Shown: piece after piece, positions 33,456-42,973 of the stretch
How positions within the stretch are numbered: position 1 is the stretch's first letter
Layout of the letters: every line of letters starts with the position of its first letter
Source: TMP-86 sp046347195
GTDB taxonomy: Bacteria > Pseudomonadota > Gammaproteobacteria > Steroidobacterales > Steroidobacteraceae
Reading direction: 5' to 3'
DNA: 64,000 nucleotides
NCBI GenBank assembly: GCA_046347195.1
Contig: JAXMGQ010000025.1
Location: forward strand, 8,191-72,190
Made by a program: the position numbers and the translations under genes
Notes under the pieces: model-generated
Told to the model about the DNA's origin: nothing
The model's input: only the letters and a program-made list of their open reading frames with translations
The model's database searches: none

Positions 33456-35064
33456 GTTGCGGGGGATCATAGCCCAAGGCCGCCGTTGGTGGCGATGTGC
33501 GCGTCGCAGTTTGCAGCAGGTGCTCGAGCTGGCGGTCCAGGCCATACAGGTCCTCGAAGAACAGGATGGGGCCGCCCTCGGTGGCCAGCACCGTGCCGTA
33601 CAGGATCATCACCGGCACGGCGGACTTGAGCGGGATGCGCACATTGTCCGCCCCTTGCATCGCGGCAACGATCCGCTCCCGGTCCCAGCCGGGACCCGCC
33701 GCGGGCAGCACGAACTGCGCCAGCTTCACCGGGTCGCTGACCCGGATGCAGCCATGGCTGAAGGCGCGCCGCGTCTGGGCGAAGAGCTGGTGCGCCGGGG
33801 TGGAATGCATGAAGACATTGTGCGCATTGGGGAAGATGAACTTCACCAGCCCCAGCGCATTGTCGGCGCCCGGACGCTGCCGCACGCGCAGCTGGCCCGC
33901 TTCAAGCGCGGCGAGGGTCTGTGCGTTGACGGGCCGCACCGGTGAGGCATCGCCGGGGCCGTCCACCAGCTCTAGGTTGTTGCGCTTCAGGTAGTCGGGA
34001 TTGCGCCGGATGGGCTCGAGCATCTCCTTCCTGACGATGCCGCGCGGCACGTCCCAATACGGCCGGAACACCACGTAGCGCAGTTCGCCCACGAACACCG
34101 GCGTGCGCTTGTCGCGGTAGGTTTGTCCGACGATGACGTCCATCTGGGTGATGTCGGCGGCGCGGTCCGCGAGGGTGTGGAAGGCGAACAGCCGGAACTG
34201 CGGGATGTTGACGATGATGGGCGGCGTCTTGAACAGCGGCAGCCATCGCCAGCGCTCGAGGGTGAGCTCGATCTGCCTCACCCGCTGCGACAGCGGCGTG
34301 GTCAGCGCAGCCCAGGTCTTCTGGCCCAGCGAGCCGTCCGCGGTGAGGCCATGGCGCCGCTGGAAACGTTGCAAGCCCTCGACCAGCGCCGGGTCCAGTA
34401 TCGGCGAGTCACCGCCCGCCTGGGGGAGATCCCCCAGCTCGAACAGCAGCCGGCGCAGCGCCGGTGCACCGGTGTAGGCCTCGCCCGGCTTGACGCTGCG
34501 CTTCGCGAGCCGCGGCAAGCGGGTGAGGCTCACATCCTCGCTCAGGTGCCGGTAGCGGCGCAGCGCCGTCTGAAGCAGCGCATAGTGGTAGAAGGGCGGC
34601 TCGACCGCGGCGATGGCCACGGCAAGGTCAGGAGCGTGCGCGAGCCGCCCGACGGCGGCGCCCACATCAAAAGGCTCGCGCGCCTGCGGCAGCTCGAACC
34701 CGGCCGCTCGCGGATCCACCCGGCCGAGGCGAAGGTCGTGGACCAGGTGCCGGGCCTCGCGGTCCAGGTCGCGGGCGAAGCGCAGCCGGTCCGCATCGCC
34801 CGTGCCGGGGCGCGACACTCTCGCCGCTTCGGCCGACAACTCCGCTGCGCGGTAATCCGTGCTCGAAAGGCCGAATTCCTGGGCCCGTGCCATGATCTGC
34901 ACCATCTGGCGCGCCTGGGAGGTGGGTCCCTGGCGGGTGATCCAGGCGCTGGCGGTGTCGGTTTGTGTGGATGCGGGCGCCGCGCATGCGGGCGCCGCGC
35001 GTGCGGCCGCCGCGGTTGCGGTCGAGACGAGCAGGCAGGTTAAGATGATCGCGGCTTTCGACAT
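33433..35064 (-). CDS. L,D-transpeptidase, YcbB/LdtD-like
   Basis: 543-residue periplasmic enzyme that forms 3-3 peptidoglycan cross-links. It has a signal peptide with an Ala-rich short repeat, a scaffold domain, a peptidoglycan-binding domain (GLQRFQRRHGLTADGSLGQKTW) and the YkuD catalytic domain with HSTPAHQLFAQTRRAFSHGC, where the Cys is the nucleophile (SHGCIRV). Length and domain order match LdtD. The next gene encodes the MepK-like endopeptidase and overlaps its 3' end. Confidence 0.92.
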   Translation of the reverse strand: MSKAAIILTCLLVSTATAAAARAAPACAAPASTQTDTASAWITRQGPTSQARQMVQIMARAQEFGLSSTDYRAAELSAEAARVSRPGTGDADRLRFARDLDREARHLVHDLRLGRVDPRAAGFELPQAREPFDVGAAVGRLAHAPDLAVAIAAVEPPFYHYALLQTALRRYRHLSEDVSLTRLPRLAKRSVKPGEAYTGAPALRRLLFELGDLPQAGGDSPILDPALVEGLQRFQRRHGLTADGSLGQKTWAALTTPLSQRVRQIELTLERWRWLPLFKTPPIIVNIPQFRLFAFHTLADRAADITQMDVIVGQTYRDKRTPVFVGELRYVVFRPYWDVPRGIVRKEMLEPIRRNPDYLKRNNLELVDGPGDASPVRPVNAQTLAALEAGQLRVRQRPGADNALGLVKFIFPNAHNVFMHSTPAHQLFAQTRRAFSHGCIRVSDPVKLAQFVLPAAGPGWDRERIVAAMQGADNVRIPLKSAVPVMILYGTVLATEGGPILFFEDLYGLDRQLEHLLQTATRTSPPTAALGYDPPQHVKAAAK

Positions 35065-35090
35065 CGAGACATTGTAGGGCTTGGCTGCGC

Positions 35091-36482
35091 ATGCGATTGA
35101 GCTTCCTCGGCGCCACGGGCACCGTCACCGGTTCGCGTCATCTCATTGAAACCTCCGCGGGACGCATCCTGGTCGACTGCGGCCTGTTCCAGGGCTACAA
35201 GCAGCTTCGGCTGCGCAACTGGGCGCCGCTCCCCGTGCCGCCCGCCAGCATCGATGCGGTGGTGCTCACGCACGCGCACCTGGACCACAGTGGCTATCTG
35301 CCGCGACTGGTGGCCGGCGGGTTCAAGGGTCCGGTGTACGCGACACCCGGTACCCTCGCGCTGTGTCGCATCCTGCTGCCCGACAGCGCGCGGCTGCAGG
35401 AGGAGGATGCGAAGTTCGCCAACCAGCGCGGCTTCTCGAAGCACAAGCCGGCACTGCCGCTGTACACCGAAGCCGATGCCGCGGCGGCGCTCGCACGGTT
35501 CCATCCGGTGGGGTTCGGTGCGCCGTTCGAACCCTTGCGCGGCATCATCGCCAGCTTCACTTCCGCCTCGCACCTGCTCGGCGCGGCCAGCGTGCTGATC
35601 GAGGCGGCCGGTCGTCGCGTGCTGTTCTCGGGGGACCTGGGGCGCAATGATGATGTCATCATGCGGCCGCCGGCACCGCCCCCCGCCTGCGACCACCTCG
35701 TCATCGAGTCCACCTACGGTGACCGACTGCATCCCTCGATCAGGCCCGAGGACGAGTTGCTCGGGGCGTTGGGCGATGTGATCGATGCGCGTGGCGTCGC
35801 GGTGGTGCCGACCTTCGCCGTGGGCCGCGCGCAGCAGCTGCTCGTCCACCTCGACCGGCTGCAGCGGGACCGCAGGCTCCCGGCCGTGCCGATCTACCTC
35901 GATTCGCCGATGGCCGTGGAGGCGACCTCGGTGTATGCGCGCCTGTGCGGTGAGCATCGGCTGGATGCCGGGGAATGCGAGCGCCTGCAGCGGGTCGCCC
36001 GTTTCATCACCACGGCGCAGCAGTCGCGCGAGCTGGATGCCGGCGAGGGGCCGATGATCATCCTGGCCGCCAGCGGCATGGCGACGGGAGGCCGCGTCGT
36101 GCATCACCTGAAGCGCTTCGCGCCCGATCCGCGCAACCTCATCCTGCTCAGCGGCTACCAGGCCGGAGGCACGCGTGGCGCGGCGCTCGCCGGCGGAGCC
36201 GGGCAGATCAGGATCCATGGCGCCGAGGTGCCGGTGCGGGCGCGGGTGCGCCAGCTTCACACGCTGTCGGCGCACGCGGATGCCGATGGACTGATCGCCT
36301 GGGCGAGGGCGCTGAAACGTGCGCCCGCGCAGGTCTGCGTGACCCATGGAGATGCCGGCGCCAGTGATGCGCTGCGCGCCCGCATCGAACGCGAACTCCG
36401 GTGGCCGGCGATGGTGCCGGACTATCGCGACCGCATCGAGCTGGATGGCCCGGCGCCCGGGGTCGCGGCGGCCGCGGACTGA
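35091..36482 (+). CDS. MBL-fold beta-CASP RNA metallo-hydrolase
   Basis: 463-residue metallo-beta-lactamase-fold nuclease of the beta-CASP group. The zinc motif is LTHAHLDHSGYLPRL, further ligands are in SASHLLGA and FSGDLGR, and the beta-CASP cap follows (PTFAVGRAQQLL, YLDSPMAVEATSVY, ILAASGMATGGRV). The C-terminal LSAHADADGLIAWA carries the last His. Relatives process or degrade RNA, some endo- and some exonucleolytic. Its 3' end overlaps the convergent cyclodeaminase-like gene by 61 bp. Confidence 0.9.
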   Translation: MRLSFLGATGTVTGSRHLIETSAGRILVDCGLFQGYKQLRLRNWAPLPVPPASIDAVVLTHAHLDHSGYLPRLVAGGFKGPVYATPGTLALCRILLPDSARLQEEDAKFANQRGFSKHKPALPLYTEADAAAALARFHPVGFGAPFEPLRGIIASFTSASHLLGAASVLIEAAGRRVLFSGDLGRNDDVIMRPPAPPPACDHLVIESTYGDRLHPSIRPEDELLGALGDVIDARGVAVVPTFAVGRAQQLLVHLDRLQRDRRLPAVPIYLDSPMAVEATSVYARLCGEHRLDAGECERLQRVARFITTAQQSRELDAGEGPMIILAASGMATGGRVVHHLKRFAPDPRNLILLSGYQAGGTRGAALAGGAGQIRIHGAEVPVRARVRQLHTLSAHADADGLIAWARALKRAPAQVCVTHGDAGASDALRARIERELRWPAMVPDYRDRIELDGPAPGVAAAAD

Positions 36483-37399
36483 TCCACCACCAGGCGCGCG
36501 GCCGCCAGGTCCTCGAGCGCGTGCCCCACGCTCTTGAACAGCGTGATCGACGCCGCATCGCTGCGTCCCGGATGCTGTCCGCTGCACAGCTCGTGCAGGC
36601 CCGCACGCAGCTGCGCCGGCGTGATGACGCCGCGCGCGATCGCCTGGATCACTTCGCCAGCGCCGCTCAGCGCGCCCTCGCGCGTGTCGACGAAGACTTC
36701 CGAGCGGCGCAGGGCCTCATCGTCCGCCTCGCACATCTGCGCCGTGAAGGCGCCGACCAGGTCGACGTGCTGGCCTGGCCGCAGCCACTGGCCGCGGATC
36801 AGTGGCGCGGTGGCCAGCGTTGCGCAACTGATGATGTCGGCCCAGCCCGCCGCAGCGGCGAGATCGGTCGTCGCCTGCGCGGGCAGTCCTTCCTGGCGAA
36901 GCGAGTGCGCCAGCGCCTCGGCATGCGGGGCGGTGCGCCCCCAGATGCGCACCGCCTCGATGGGCCGTACGCTCGAATGGCCGCGGATCAGGTGGGGAGC
37001 GAGCGCGCCGGTACCCACCATCAGCATCCGCCGGCTGTCGGGCCACGACAGGCAGGACGAGGCGAGGGCGGAAGCGGCGGCGGTACGCCGCAGGGTGAGC
37101 TCGTTGCCATCGAGTGAGGCACGGATGGCGCCGGTGTCCGCATCGAACAGCAGGTAGCAGGCGTTCACCGCCGGCAGGCCGCGGCCCGGGTTGCCGGCGA
37201 ACACGGTGACGAGCTTCACGCCGATGCCGCCGGCATCCCAGGCGGGCATCAGCAGCAGGGTCTGCGACTTCGCCTCATCGAGCGAGAGCTGCTGCCGCGC
37301 CGGGGCGTGCACGCCCCGTGCGAAGGCGGCGCGCAGCGCCTCGATCAGCCGCGATGGAGGGAGCGCCGCGGCCACGGCGGCCGCATCGTAGTGCTGCAT
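36422..37399 (-). CDS. Ornithine cyclodeaminase/mu-crystallin family protein
   Basis: 325-residue NAD(P)-binding protein. Family blocks include GGIGVKLVTVFAGNPGRGLPAVNA, the Rossmann motif MVGTGALAPHLIRG, and VDLVGAFTAQMCEADDEA. Members deaminate ornithine or reduce cyclic imines and keto-imines; the substrate cannot be chosen from sequence. ATG at 37399 (MQHYDAAAVAAAL). It follows the FAD amine oxidase-like gene by 46 bp on the same strand; the pair would suit oxidation of an amino acid to an imine and its further conversion (inference). Confidence 0.86.
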   Translation of the reverse strand: MQHYDAAAVAAALPPSRLIEALRAAFARGVHAPARQQLSLDEAKSQTLLLMPAWDAGGIGVKLVTVFAGNPGRGLPAVNACYLLFDADTGAIRASLDGNELTLRRTAAASALASSCLSWPDSRRMLMVGTGALAPHLIRGHSSVRPIEAVRIWGRTAPHAEALAHSLRQEGLPAQATTDLAAAAGWADIISCATLATAPLIRGQWLRPGQHVDLVGAFTAQMCEADDEALRRSEVFVDTREGALSGAGEVIQAIARGVITPAQLRAGLHELCSGQHPGRSDAASITLFKSVGHALEDLAAARLVVDQSAAAATPGAGPSSSMRSR

Positions 37400-37445
37400 G
37401 GGTCTTCGGTCCTGTTGGCGATGGCGGTTGGTGAGCGTCGCGGGT

Positions 37446-38588
37446 TCAGATGACGTTGGTCTCGCGCGCGGGCGCCCGCCCGAGCATGCAGGCAAGCCCC
37501 AGCGGCGACAAGTCGAGGCTCCGCCAGGCGCCATGCACGATCCATTCGGCGAGGCCCCGGCCCACGCCGGGCGCTTGCTGCAGTCCGTGGCCGGAGAAGC
37601 CGCTCGCGAACAGCACGCGATGACCGGGCTTCGCCGGTCCGATGAACGCGTTCTGGTCGTAGGTGTTGTAGTCGTAGTGGCCGGCCCAGGCGCTCGTGAC
37701 CCGCGCCGCCTCGAAGGCGGGAACGCGCCGGGCGAGCAGCGGCCAGAGCACCGCCTCGAACAGCGCGTGATCCACCTCGAAATCGCCGGGGTCCACGTCC
37801 GGGTCGGGATCGGGCGTGAATCCGGCGATGTAGCGGTCGCCTTCCGGACGGAACCACAGGCCGCTGGGGTCGATGAGCAGCGCCTGCGGCGCCAGCGCCT
37901 CGGGGCAGGTGAACACGAACACGCAGCGCTTGCGCGGCTGGACGGGCAGGTCGATGCCGGCCTGCGCGGCGAGGGCTCGCGAGTGGGTGCCGGTGGCATT
38001 CACCAGGTAGCGCGGCCGCATCGCGGCGCCGCTGGCGAGGCCCACGCCCAGGATCACGCCCGCCTCGTCCACCTGCAGGGAGTCGACCCGGTCGCGCAGG
38101 TAGCGGACGCCGCCGCGCTCGTTGTCCTCACGCAGGGTTCGAAGCAGCGAATGGCCGTCGAACCAGCCCTCGCCGTGCAGGGTGTCGGCACCGCCCCGCA
38201 GGCCGCCGATGTCGAGCCACGGGTACCGCGCTGCGAGGGCCTGCGGATCGTGCCAGCGCACCGCCACGCCGCAGCGGCGCTGCAACTCGACATTGGCGCG
38301 CAGCGCCGCCTCGCCCGCCTCATCGGCAAGGTACAGGTACGTGGCCTCGTGCACGCGGATGCCGTGCTCGCGCAGGAACGACAGGCCGAAGGCGGAGAGC
38401 GCGATGTTCAGCGGCGTGGAGAACTGCTGGCGGATGGAACTGGCCGACAGCGTGCTGGCGGCGAACCGGTAGGTTGGGTCCGGCTCGACCACGATCACCT
38501 CGAGGCCGGGTGCCTCGCGGCGCAGGAACCAGGCGCAGGCGCTGCCCACCGCGCCGCCGCCGGCGATCAACACATCCACCTGCCGCAA
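37446..38588 (-). CDS. FAD-dependent oxidoreductase (DAO family, D-amino acid/sarcosine oxidase-like)
   Basis: About 380 residues, DAO fold. The FAD motif VDVLIAGGGAVGSACAWFL is at the very N terminus, then NATGTHSRALAAQAG and the C-terminal FASGFSGHGLQQAPGVG. The start is set at TTG 38588, six bases after GGAG; GTG at 38579 is possible, and the longer frame to 38654 would add residues before the FAD motif that the family lacks. Likely oxidises a secondary or D-amino group. It is divergent from the pilus operon at 38821. Confidence 0.85.
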   Translation of the reverse strand: MRQVDVLIAGGGAVGSACAWFLRREAPGLEVIVVEPDPTYRFAASTLSASSIRQQFSTPLNIALSAFGLSFLREHGIRVHEATYLYLADEAGEAALRANVELQRRCGVAVRWHDPQALAARYPWLDIGGLRGGADTLHGEGWFDGHSLLRTLREDNERGGVRYLRDRVDSLQVDEAGVILGVGLASGAAMRPRYLVNATGTHSRALAAQAGIDLPVQPRKRCVFVFTCPEALAPQALLIDPSGLWFRPEGDRYIAGFTPDPDPDVDPGDFEVDHALFEAVLWPLLARRVPAFEAARVTSAWAGHYDYNTYDQNAFIGPAKPGHRVLFASGFSGHGLQQAPGVGRGLAEWIVHGAWRSLDLSPLGLACMLGRAPARETNVI

Positions 38589-38820
38589 CCCGTGCTCCCC
38601 TGCGACGAATCCGTGAACTGTGCACGCTGCGCGAGCGCAGCCGCGAGCCTGCAAAACACCGTGATTTTGCGAGCGACCCGGCAGATCACGCTCAAACTTG
38701 AGAACCCCTTGCGCAAACTGCGAAGGCGGTCACAACCCCAAACCCTTATGTATCAAGAATAGGCGCCAACGCGGTGGTTTGCCGCGGTTTCGTACCCTGA
38801 TCACATTGCGAGGACATTCC

Positions 38821-39321
38821 ATGCGTAAGATCCTACTGGCGACTTTGACGGCCGGCGCGCTTTCTGCCGCCGTTGCCAATGCGGCCACGACCAACACCAC
38901 CTTCCAGGTGACGGCCACGGTCCAGGCCACCTGCTCGACCACGGCCCTGCCGCTGGCATTCCCGAACTACACGCCGGGTGCCGGCGCGCAGACGGGCAAC
39001 ACCACGGTCAGCGTGAAGTGCACGAAGAACACCCCGTACACCGTCGCGCTGAACGCGGGCTCGACGACCGGCGGCACGCTGGCGCAGCGCCTGATGGGCT
39101 CGGGCGCCAACACGCTGCAGTACAACCTGTACACCACCGCCGCCGCGACCACGGTCTTCGGTGATGGCACGGGTGGCACTGGCACGCAGGCCGGCACCGG
39201 CGCCGGCGTGGCCACGGCCAACACGTTGACCGTGTATGGTCAGTTGCCCGACAGCGCGACCAACCAGGCCGCCGTGCCGGGTGCGTACAGCGATACCATC
39301 ACGGTCACCGTGACGTACTGA
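38821..39321 (+). CDS. Csu-type (spore coat U domain) major pilin
   Basis: 166-residue secreted pilin of the CsuA/B, spore-coat-U family. A signal peptide (MRKILLATLTAGALSAAVANA) precedes a beta-sandwich with the paired Cys (ATCSTT and SVKCTKN) and the C-terminal donor-strand region DTITVTVTY. Start ATG with GAGGAC upstream. First gene of a four-gene chaperone-usher operon (pilin, chaperone, usher, second subunit). Csu pili promote attachment to surfaces and biofilm formation. Confidence 0.9.
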   Translation: MRKILLATLTAGALSAAVANAATTNTTFQVTATVQATCSTTALPLAFPNYTPGAGAQTGNTTVSVKCTKNTPYTVALNAGSTTGGTLAQRLMGSGANTLQYNLYTTAAATTVFGDGTGGTGTQAGTGAGVATANTLTVYGQLPDSATNQAAVPGAYSDTITVTVTY

Positions 39322-39343
39322 TCGCACCGGCTTTTCGAAGACG

Positions 39344-40108
39344 ATGAAGGCATGGAATCAACGGGTGCTGCCGGCGGCCGCCAGGAGGGCGGTCGTCGGC
39401 GGGCTCGTGTTCGCATCCTGGCTCGTGGCAGCCACGACGGCTGCCGCGAGCACTTTCAACATCGCGCCGATCCGCGCGAATCTGGGTGCCGCGCGCCACA
39501 CCGACGTGCTCACCCTGGCCAATGCCGAGGACCGGCCGGTGGTGGTGCAGGTGAGGGTGCTGCGCTGGTCACAGGTCGGTGGCGAGGAGTCGCTGGAGGA
39601 AACCCGCGACATCCTGGCGACGCCGCCGGTGCTGCAGATCGCGCCGAAATCCGAACAGATCGTGCGCGTCGCGCTGCGCCAGGCTCCCGATGCGTCTCGT
39701 GAACTCGCCTACCGCGTGATCTTCCAGGAAGTGCCGCTGAGCGCCGCGAAGGACTTCAACGGCCTGCGCGTCGCGCTGCGCCTGTCGGTGCCGGTGTTCA
39801 TCGCACCCAGCGCGGGAAAGCCAGCGGCCGACGTGCAGTGGGAATCGCGCTGGCTCGAGGATGGAAAGCTCGAGATCGCCGCCAGCAATCGCGGCGCTGC
39901 GCACCTTCAGATCACCGATTTCGAGGTGCAGCTTCCCGGCGCGGCCGAGCCGGTCCGTGGGCTGTCATCCAAGTACGTCCTGCCCGGCAGCCGCATGAGC
40001 TGGATACTGACTCCGTCGGGCGATACCGCGCATCAGGGACCGATCAGGATCCACGGCCACAGCGACCTGGGCGAGTTCAGCGCCGACGTCGCCAGCACCT
40101 CCCTGTAA
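39344..40108 (+). CDS. Periplasmic pilus chaperone, CsuC-like
   Basis: 254-residue PapD-like chaperone. A signal sequence (VFASWLVAATTAAAS) precedes FNIAPIRANL, the first strand. The blocks PPVLQIAPKSEQIVRVALRQ and LAYRVIFQEVP carry the conserved chaperone residues, and SSKYVLPGSRMSWIL lies in domain 2. It holds pilin subunits by donor-strand complementation and brings them to the usher encoded next (18 bp later). Confidence 0.92.
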   Translation: MKAWNQRVLPAAARRAVVGGLVFASWLVAATTAAASTFNIAPIRANLGAARHTDVLTLANAEDRPVVVQVRVLRWSQVGGEESLEETRDILATPPVLQIAPKSEQIVRVALRQAPDASRELAYRVIFQEVPLSAAKDFNGLRVALRLSVPVFIAPSAGKPAADVQWESRWLEDGKLEIAASNRGAAHLQITDFEVQLPGAAEPVRGLSSKYVLPGSRMSWILTPSGDTAHQGPIRIHGHSDLGEFSADVASTSL

Positions 40109-40126
40109 TCCGGCCGGGAGGCACGC

Positions 40127-42481
40127 ATGCATCCAGGCTCCCGCAGACACCGTGCGATGCGCCGGGCGACATATTCTGGCGCACTGCTGCTCGGGCTGAT
40201 CCTGGGGCAGCAGGCCGTTGCCGCGGAGGGCGGGCTCGAGGAAGCCGTGCTCGAGGTCCGGGTCAACGAGACCGATCTGGGTGAATCGCTGGTGGTGCTG
40301 CGCGGCGCCCAGGGCCGGCTGCTGCTCGCGAGCCAGGATTTCCAGCGGCTCCGGCTCAAGTTGCCCACGGCCGCGCCGGTCGAACAGGACGGCCAGCGCT
40401 GGTACGCGCCCGCCGACACACCGGGTACGAACGTCAGCATCGACGAGGCCCACCAGCGCGCGCTCATCACCGCGCCCGCGGCCAGCTTCGCAACCACCCG
40501 ACTGGATGCCCCCGCCCGCCGTGGGCCCCAGCCCACGCCGGCCGCTCCCGGCACCTTCCTCAACTACCAGCTCACCTCCCAGCAGGTGGCCGGAACGCGG
40601 GTGACCGGCGCCTTCACCGAGCTCGGGCTGTTCGCCGGCATGGGGGTGCTGACCCAGACCTCCATCGGCCGCGATGATCCGTTCAACCGCACGCTCACGC
40701 GCCTCGACACCACCTTCACGCGTGATTTCCCCGACCGCCTGCAGACGCTGAACCTCGGTGACTCGATCAGCGATGCCGCGAGCTGGGGCAACGCGGTGCG
40801 CTTCGCCGGCGTGCGGCTGGCGAAGAACTTCGGCATGCGGCCGGACCTGCTGACTTCGCCGCTCCTGTCCGCTGGCGGCATGGCGAGCGTGCCATCGACC
40901 GTGGACGTGTTCGTCAACAACCAGCTCGTCTCGAGTTCGCAGCTCCCGCCCGGCCCCTTCGTCGTCGACCGGCTGCCGAGCGTGTCCGGGACGGGGGACG
41001 TGAGCGTCGTGGTGCGCGATGCGCTCGGCCGCGAGCAGGTGATCACCAAGTCGTTCTATTCCTCGAGCAACCTGCTCGCGCAGGGCCTGTCGCAGTGGTC
41101 GTTGAACCTTGGCAAGGTGCGCGAGGACTATGCCATCGCCAGCAACCGCTATGGCGCGTTCCTCGCCGAAGGGAGCTGGCGACAGGGACTGTCGGATCGC
41201 CTGACCCTGGAGGGCCATGCCGAGTACCTGGCCCACGATGCGCACGCGGCGGGACTCAACGCCATCGTCGGCATCGGCCGTGTCGGCACGCTGAGCCTCA
41301 CCGCGGCGGCCGGCGGCGATGAACGGGGGACGGGTGCGCTCAGTGGATTGGGGTTCGAGCACCGCGGGCGGCGCATGAGCTTTCTCGCCAGCACGCTGCT
41401 CGCCAGCGAGGGCTTCGCGCAGATCGCCGATTCGATCAATTCCAGCACGCGCTTCCGCCAGCGCTCGGTGCTGCAGATGGGCACGAGCTTAGGGATAGCC
41501 GGCTCGCTGTCGCTGGCCTGGGTGCGGCAGAGCTATCGCACCGCGCCCGCGCAGCAGACCCTGAGCCTCACCCACAGCGTGACCTTCGGCCATGCCGGAA
41601 CGCTGAACATGACGCTGACCCGGGTGCACGGTGGCACCGATTCCACCAGCGCCTACCTCGTCTACGTGCTGCCCTTCGGCGCGCGCCAGGCCGCCACCGT
41701 CTCGACGCTCGGCGGGAGCGGTGAGGGAGCGCCGCCCGAGGAGATGATCGCGACGCTCACGCAAAGCCCGCCGGTGGGCGAGGGCAGCGGCTACCGGCTG
41801 TCGGGCACCTCCCGGGGCAATTACGATGCGAGCTGGCGCCAGCAGTTCAGCGCGGCGGACCTCGAACTCGAGGCGGCCCGGAACGCCGGCATCGACGGCC
41901 GCAGCGTGTTCCTGAGCGGCGCCATGACACTGCTCGATGGCAAGTTTGCCGCCACGCGATCGGTGACGGGGAGCTTTGCGGTGGTGGATGTGGCCGGATT
42001 GCCGGATGTGCCGGTGTACGTGGAGAACCAGCTCACCACCCACACGGATGCGAACGGCAAGGCCCTGCTGTTCAACCTGCGTCCCTACGAGGCCAACCGC
42101 ATCAGCATCCTGCCCGAGGAGCTGCCGCTGGACACGACCATCGAGTCGGCCAGCACCATCATGGCGCCCCCCTACCGGAGCGGCGTGGTGGCGCGCTTCC
42201 CGGTCGAGCGCGTGCGCAGCGCCACCTTCAAGCTGGTGCGTCCGGAGGGCGATGTCGTCCCCGCCGGTGCCGTCGTTCATGTCAACGGCCGCGATTTCCC
42301 GGTGGTGCTCGATGGCGTGGTCTACGTCACGGGCTATGATCATGGCACGAGGGGCGAAGCGCATTGGGATGGCGGGTCCTGCGAATTTCGCATCGAACCG
42401 CCGGATTCGAGCGAGCCCCAGCCCGACCTGGGGACGGTGCGCTGCGTGCCGCTGCGCCGCGCTACACTGAGACCCTCATGA
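40127..42481 (+). CDS. Outer-membrane pilus usher, CsuD-like
   Basis: 784-residue usher. A signal sequence precedes the N-terminal domain (LEVRVNETDLGESLVVL), then the 24-strand barrel (FTRDFPDRLQTLNLGDSIS, RLAKNFGMRPDLLTSPLL), the plug (STVDVFVNNQLVSSSQLPPG) and two C-terminal domains (VAGLPDVPVYVENQLTTHTDANGKAL). It gates pilin export and assembly. Somewhat shorter than FimD-type ushers, as expected for the Csu branch. The stop overlaps the next gene by ATGA. Confidence 0.93.
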   Translation: MHPGSRRHRAMRRATYSGALLLGLILGQQAVAAEGGLEEAVLEVRVNETDLGESLVVLRGAQGRLLLASQDFQRLRLKLPTAAPVEQDGQRWYAPADTPGTNVSIDEAHQRALITAPAASFATTRLDAPARRGPQPTPAAPGTFLNYQLTSQQVAGTRVTGAFTELGLFAGMGVLTQTSIGRDDPFNRTLTRLDTTFTRDFPDRLQTLNLGDSISDAASWGNAVRFAGVRLAKNFGMRPDLLTSPLLSAGGMASVPSTVDVFVNNQLVSSSQLPPGPFVVDRLPSVSGTGDVSVVVRDALGREQVITKSFYSSSNLLAQGLSQWSLNLGKVREDYAIASNRYGAFLAEGSWRQGLSDRLTLEGHAEYLAHDAHAAGLNAIVGIGRVGTLSLTAAAGGDERGTGALSGLGFEHRGRRMSFLASTLLASEGFAQIADSINSSTRFRQRSVLQMGTSLGIAGSLSLAWVRQSYRTAPAQQTLSLTHSVTFGHAGTLNMTLTRVHGGTDSTSAYLVYVLPFGARQAATVSTLGGSGEGAPPEEMIATLTQSPPVGEGSGYRLSGTSRGNYDASWRQQFSAADLELEAARNAGIDGRSVFLSGAMTLLDGKFAATRSVTGSFAVVDVAGLPDVPVYVENQLTTHTDANGKALLFNLRPYEANRISILPEELPLDTTIESASTIMAPPYRSGVVARFPVERVRSATFKLVRPEGDVVPAGAVVHVNGRDFPVVLDGVVYVTGYDHGTRGEAHWDGGSCEFRIEPPDSSEPQPDLGTVRCVPLRRATLRPS

Positions 42482-42969
42482 GACGCCGCCACTCCATCGC
42501 CCTGCTGCCGCTGCTGCTGCTAGTGCTGGCCGCGGGTGCGGCGCGGGCGGTGACGGTCAACTGCACCGCTTCCGCATCGAGCATCGCCTTCGGCGTCTAC
42601 AATCCGCTGGCGGTTGCACCCGCGACCTCCACGGGCACCCTCAAGGTGACCTGCACCGGCAGCGGCACGGGTTCCACCAACGTCACCGTCGGCGTATCGC
42701 TCAGCGCCGGGCTGTCAGGCTCGTTCGCGACGCGCAAGATGTTCTCCGGCGCCAATTCGCTGGACTACAACATCTACTGGAGCACGGCCTACACGCAGGT
42801 GATGGGCGATGGCAGTGGCGGCTCCTTCGGCGGCAGCGCCGGTCCGTTCACCGTGTTTGCCGGCGGCACGAGCTCCGCGACCGGGACCATGTACGGGCGG
42901 GTGCCCGCGCAGCAGGACGTTGCGCCCGGCAGCTACGTCGACACCATCCTCATGACGGTGACTTACTGA
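42478..42969 (+). CDS. Csu-type spore coat U domain protein (second pilus subunit)
   Basis: 163-residue secreted protein: signal peptide (ALLPLLLLVLAAGAARA), Cys pair (VNCTASAS and VTCTGSG), MFSGANSLDYNIYWS and the C terminus SYVDTILMTVTY, close in pattern to the first pilin. Start ATG overlaps the usher stop. Probably an adaptor or tip-type subunit. The operon ends here; no larger CsuE-like tip adhesin follows. Confidence 0.88.
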   Translation: MRRRHSIALLPLLLLVLAAGAARAVTVNCTASASSIAFGVYNPLAVAPATSTGTLKVTCTGSGTGSTNVTVGVSLSAGLSGSFATRKMFSGANSLDYNIYWSTAYTQVMGDGSGGSFGGSAGPFTVFAGGTSSATGTMYGRVPAQQDVAPGSYVDTILMTVTY

Positions 42970-42973
42970 GCCG

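Noticed and set aside
38691..38716. Small palindromes (ctcaaacttgag, ttgcgcaa) before the pilin gene
   Set aside because: Too short and too common in such DNA to call an operator without comparison.
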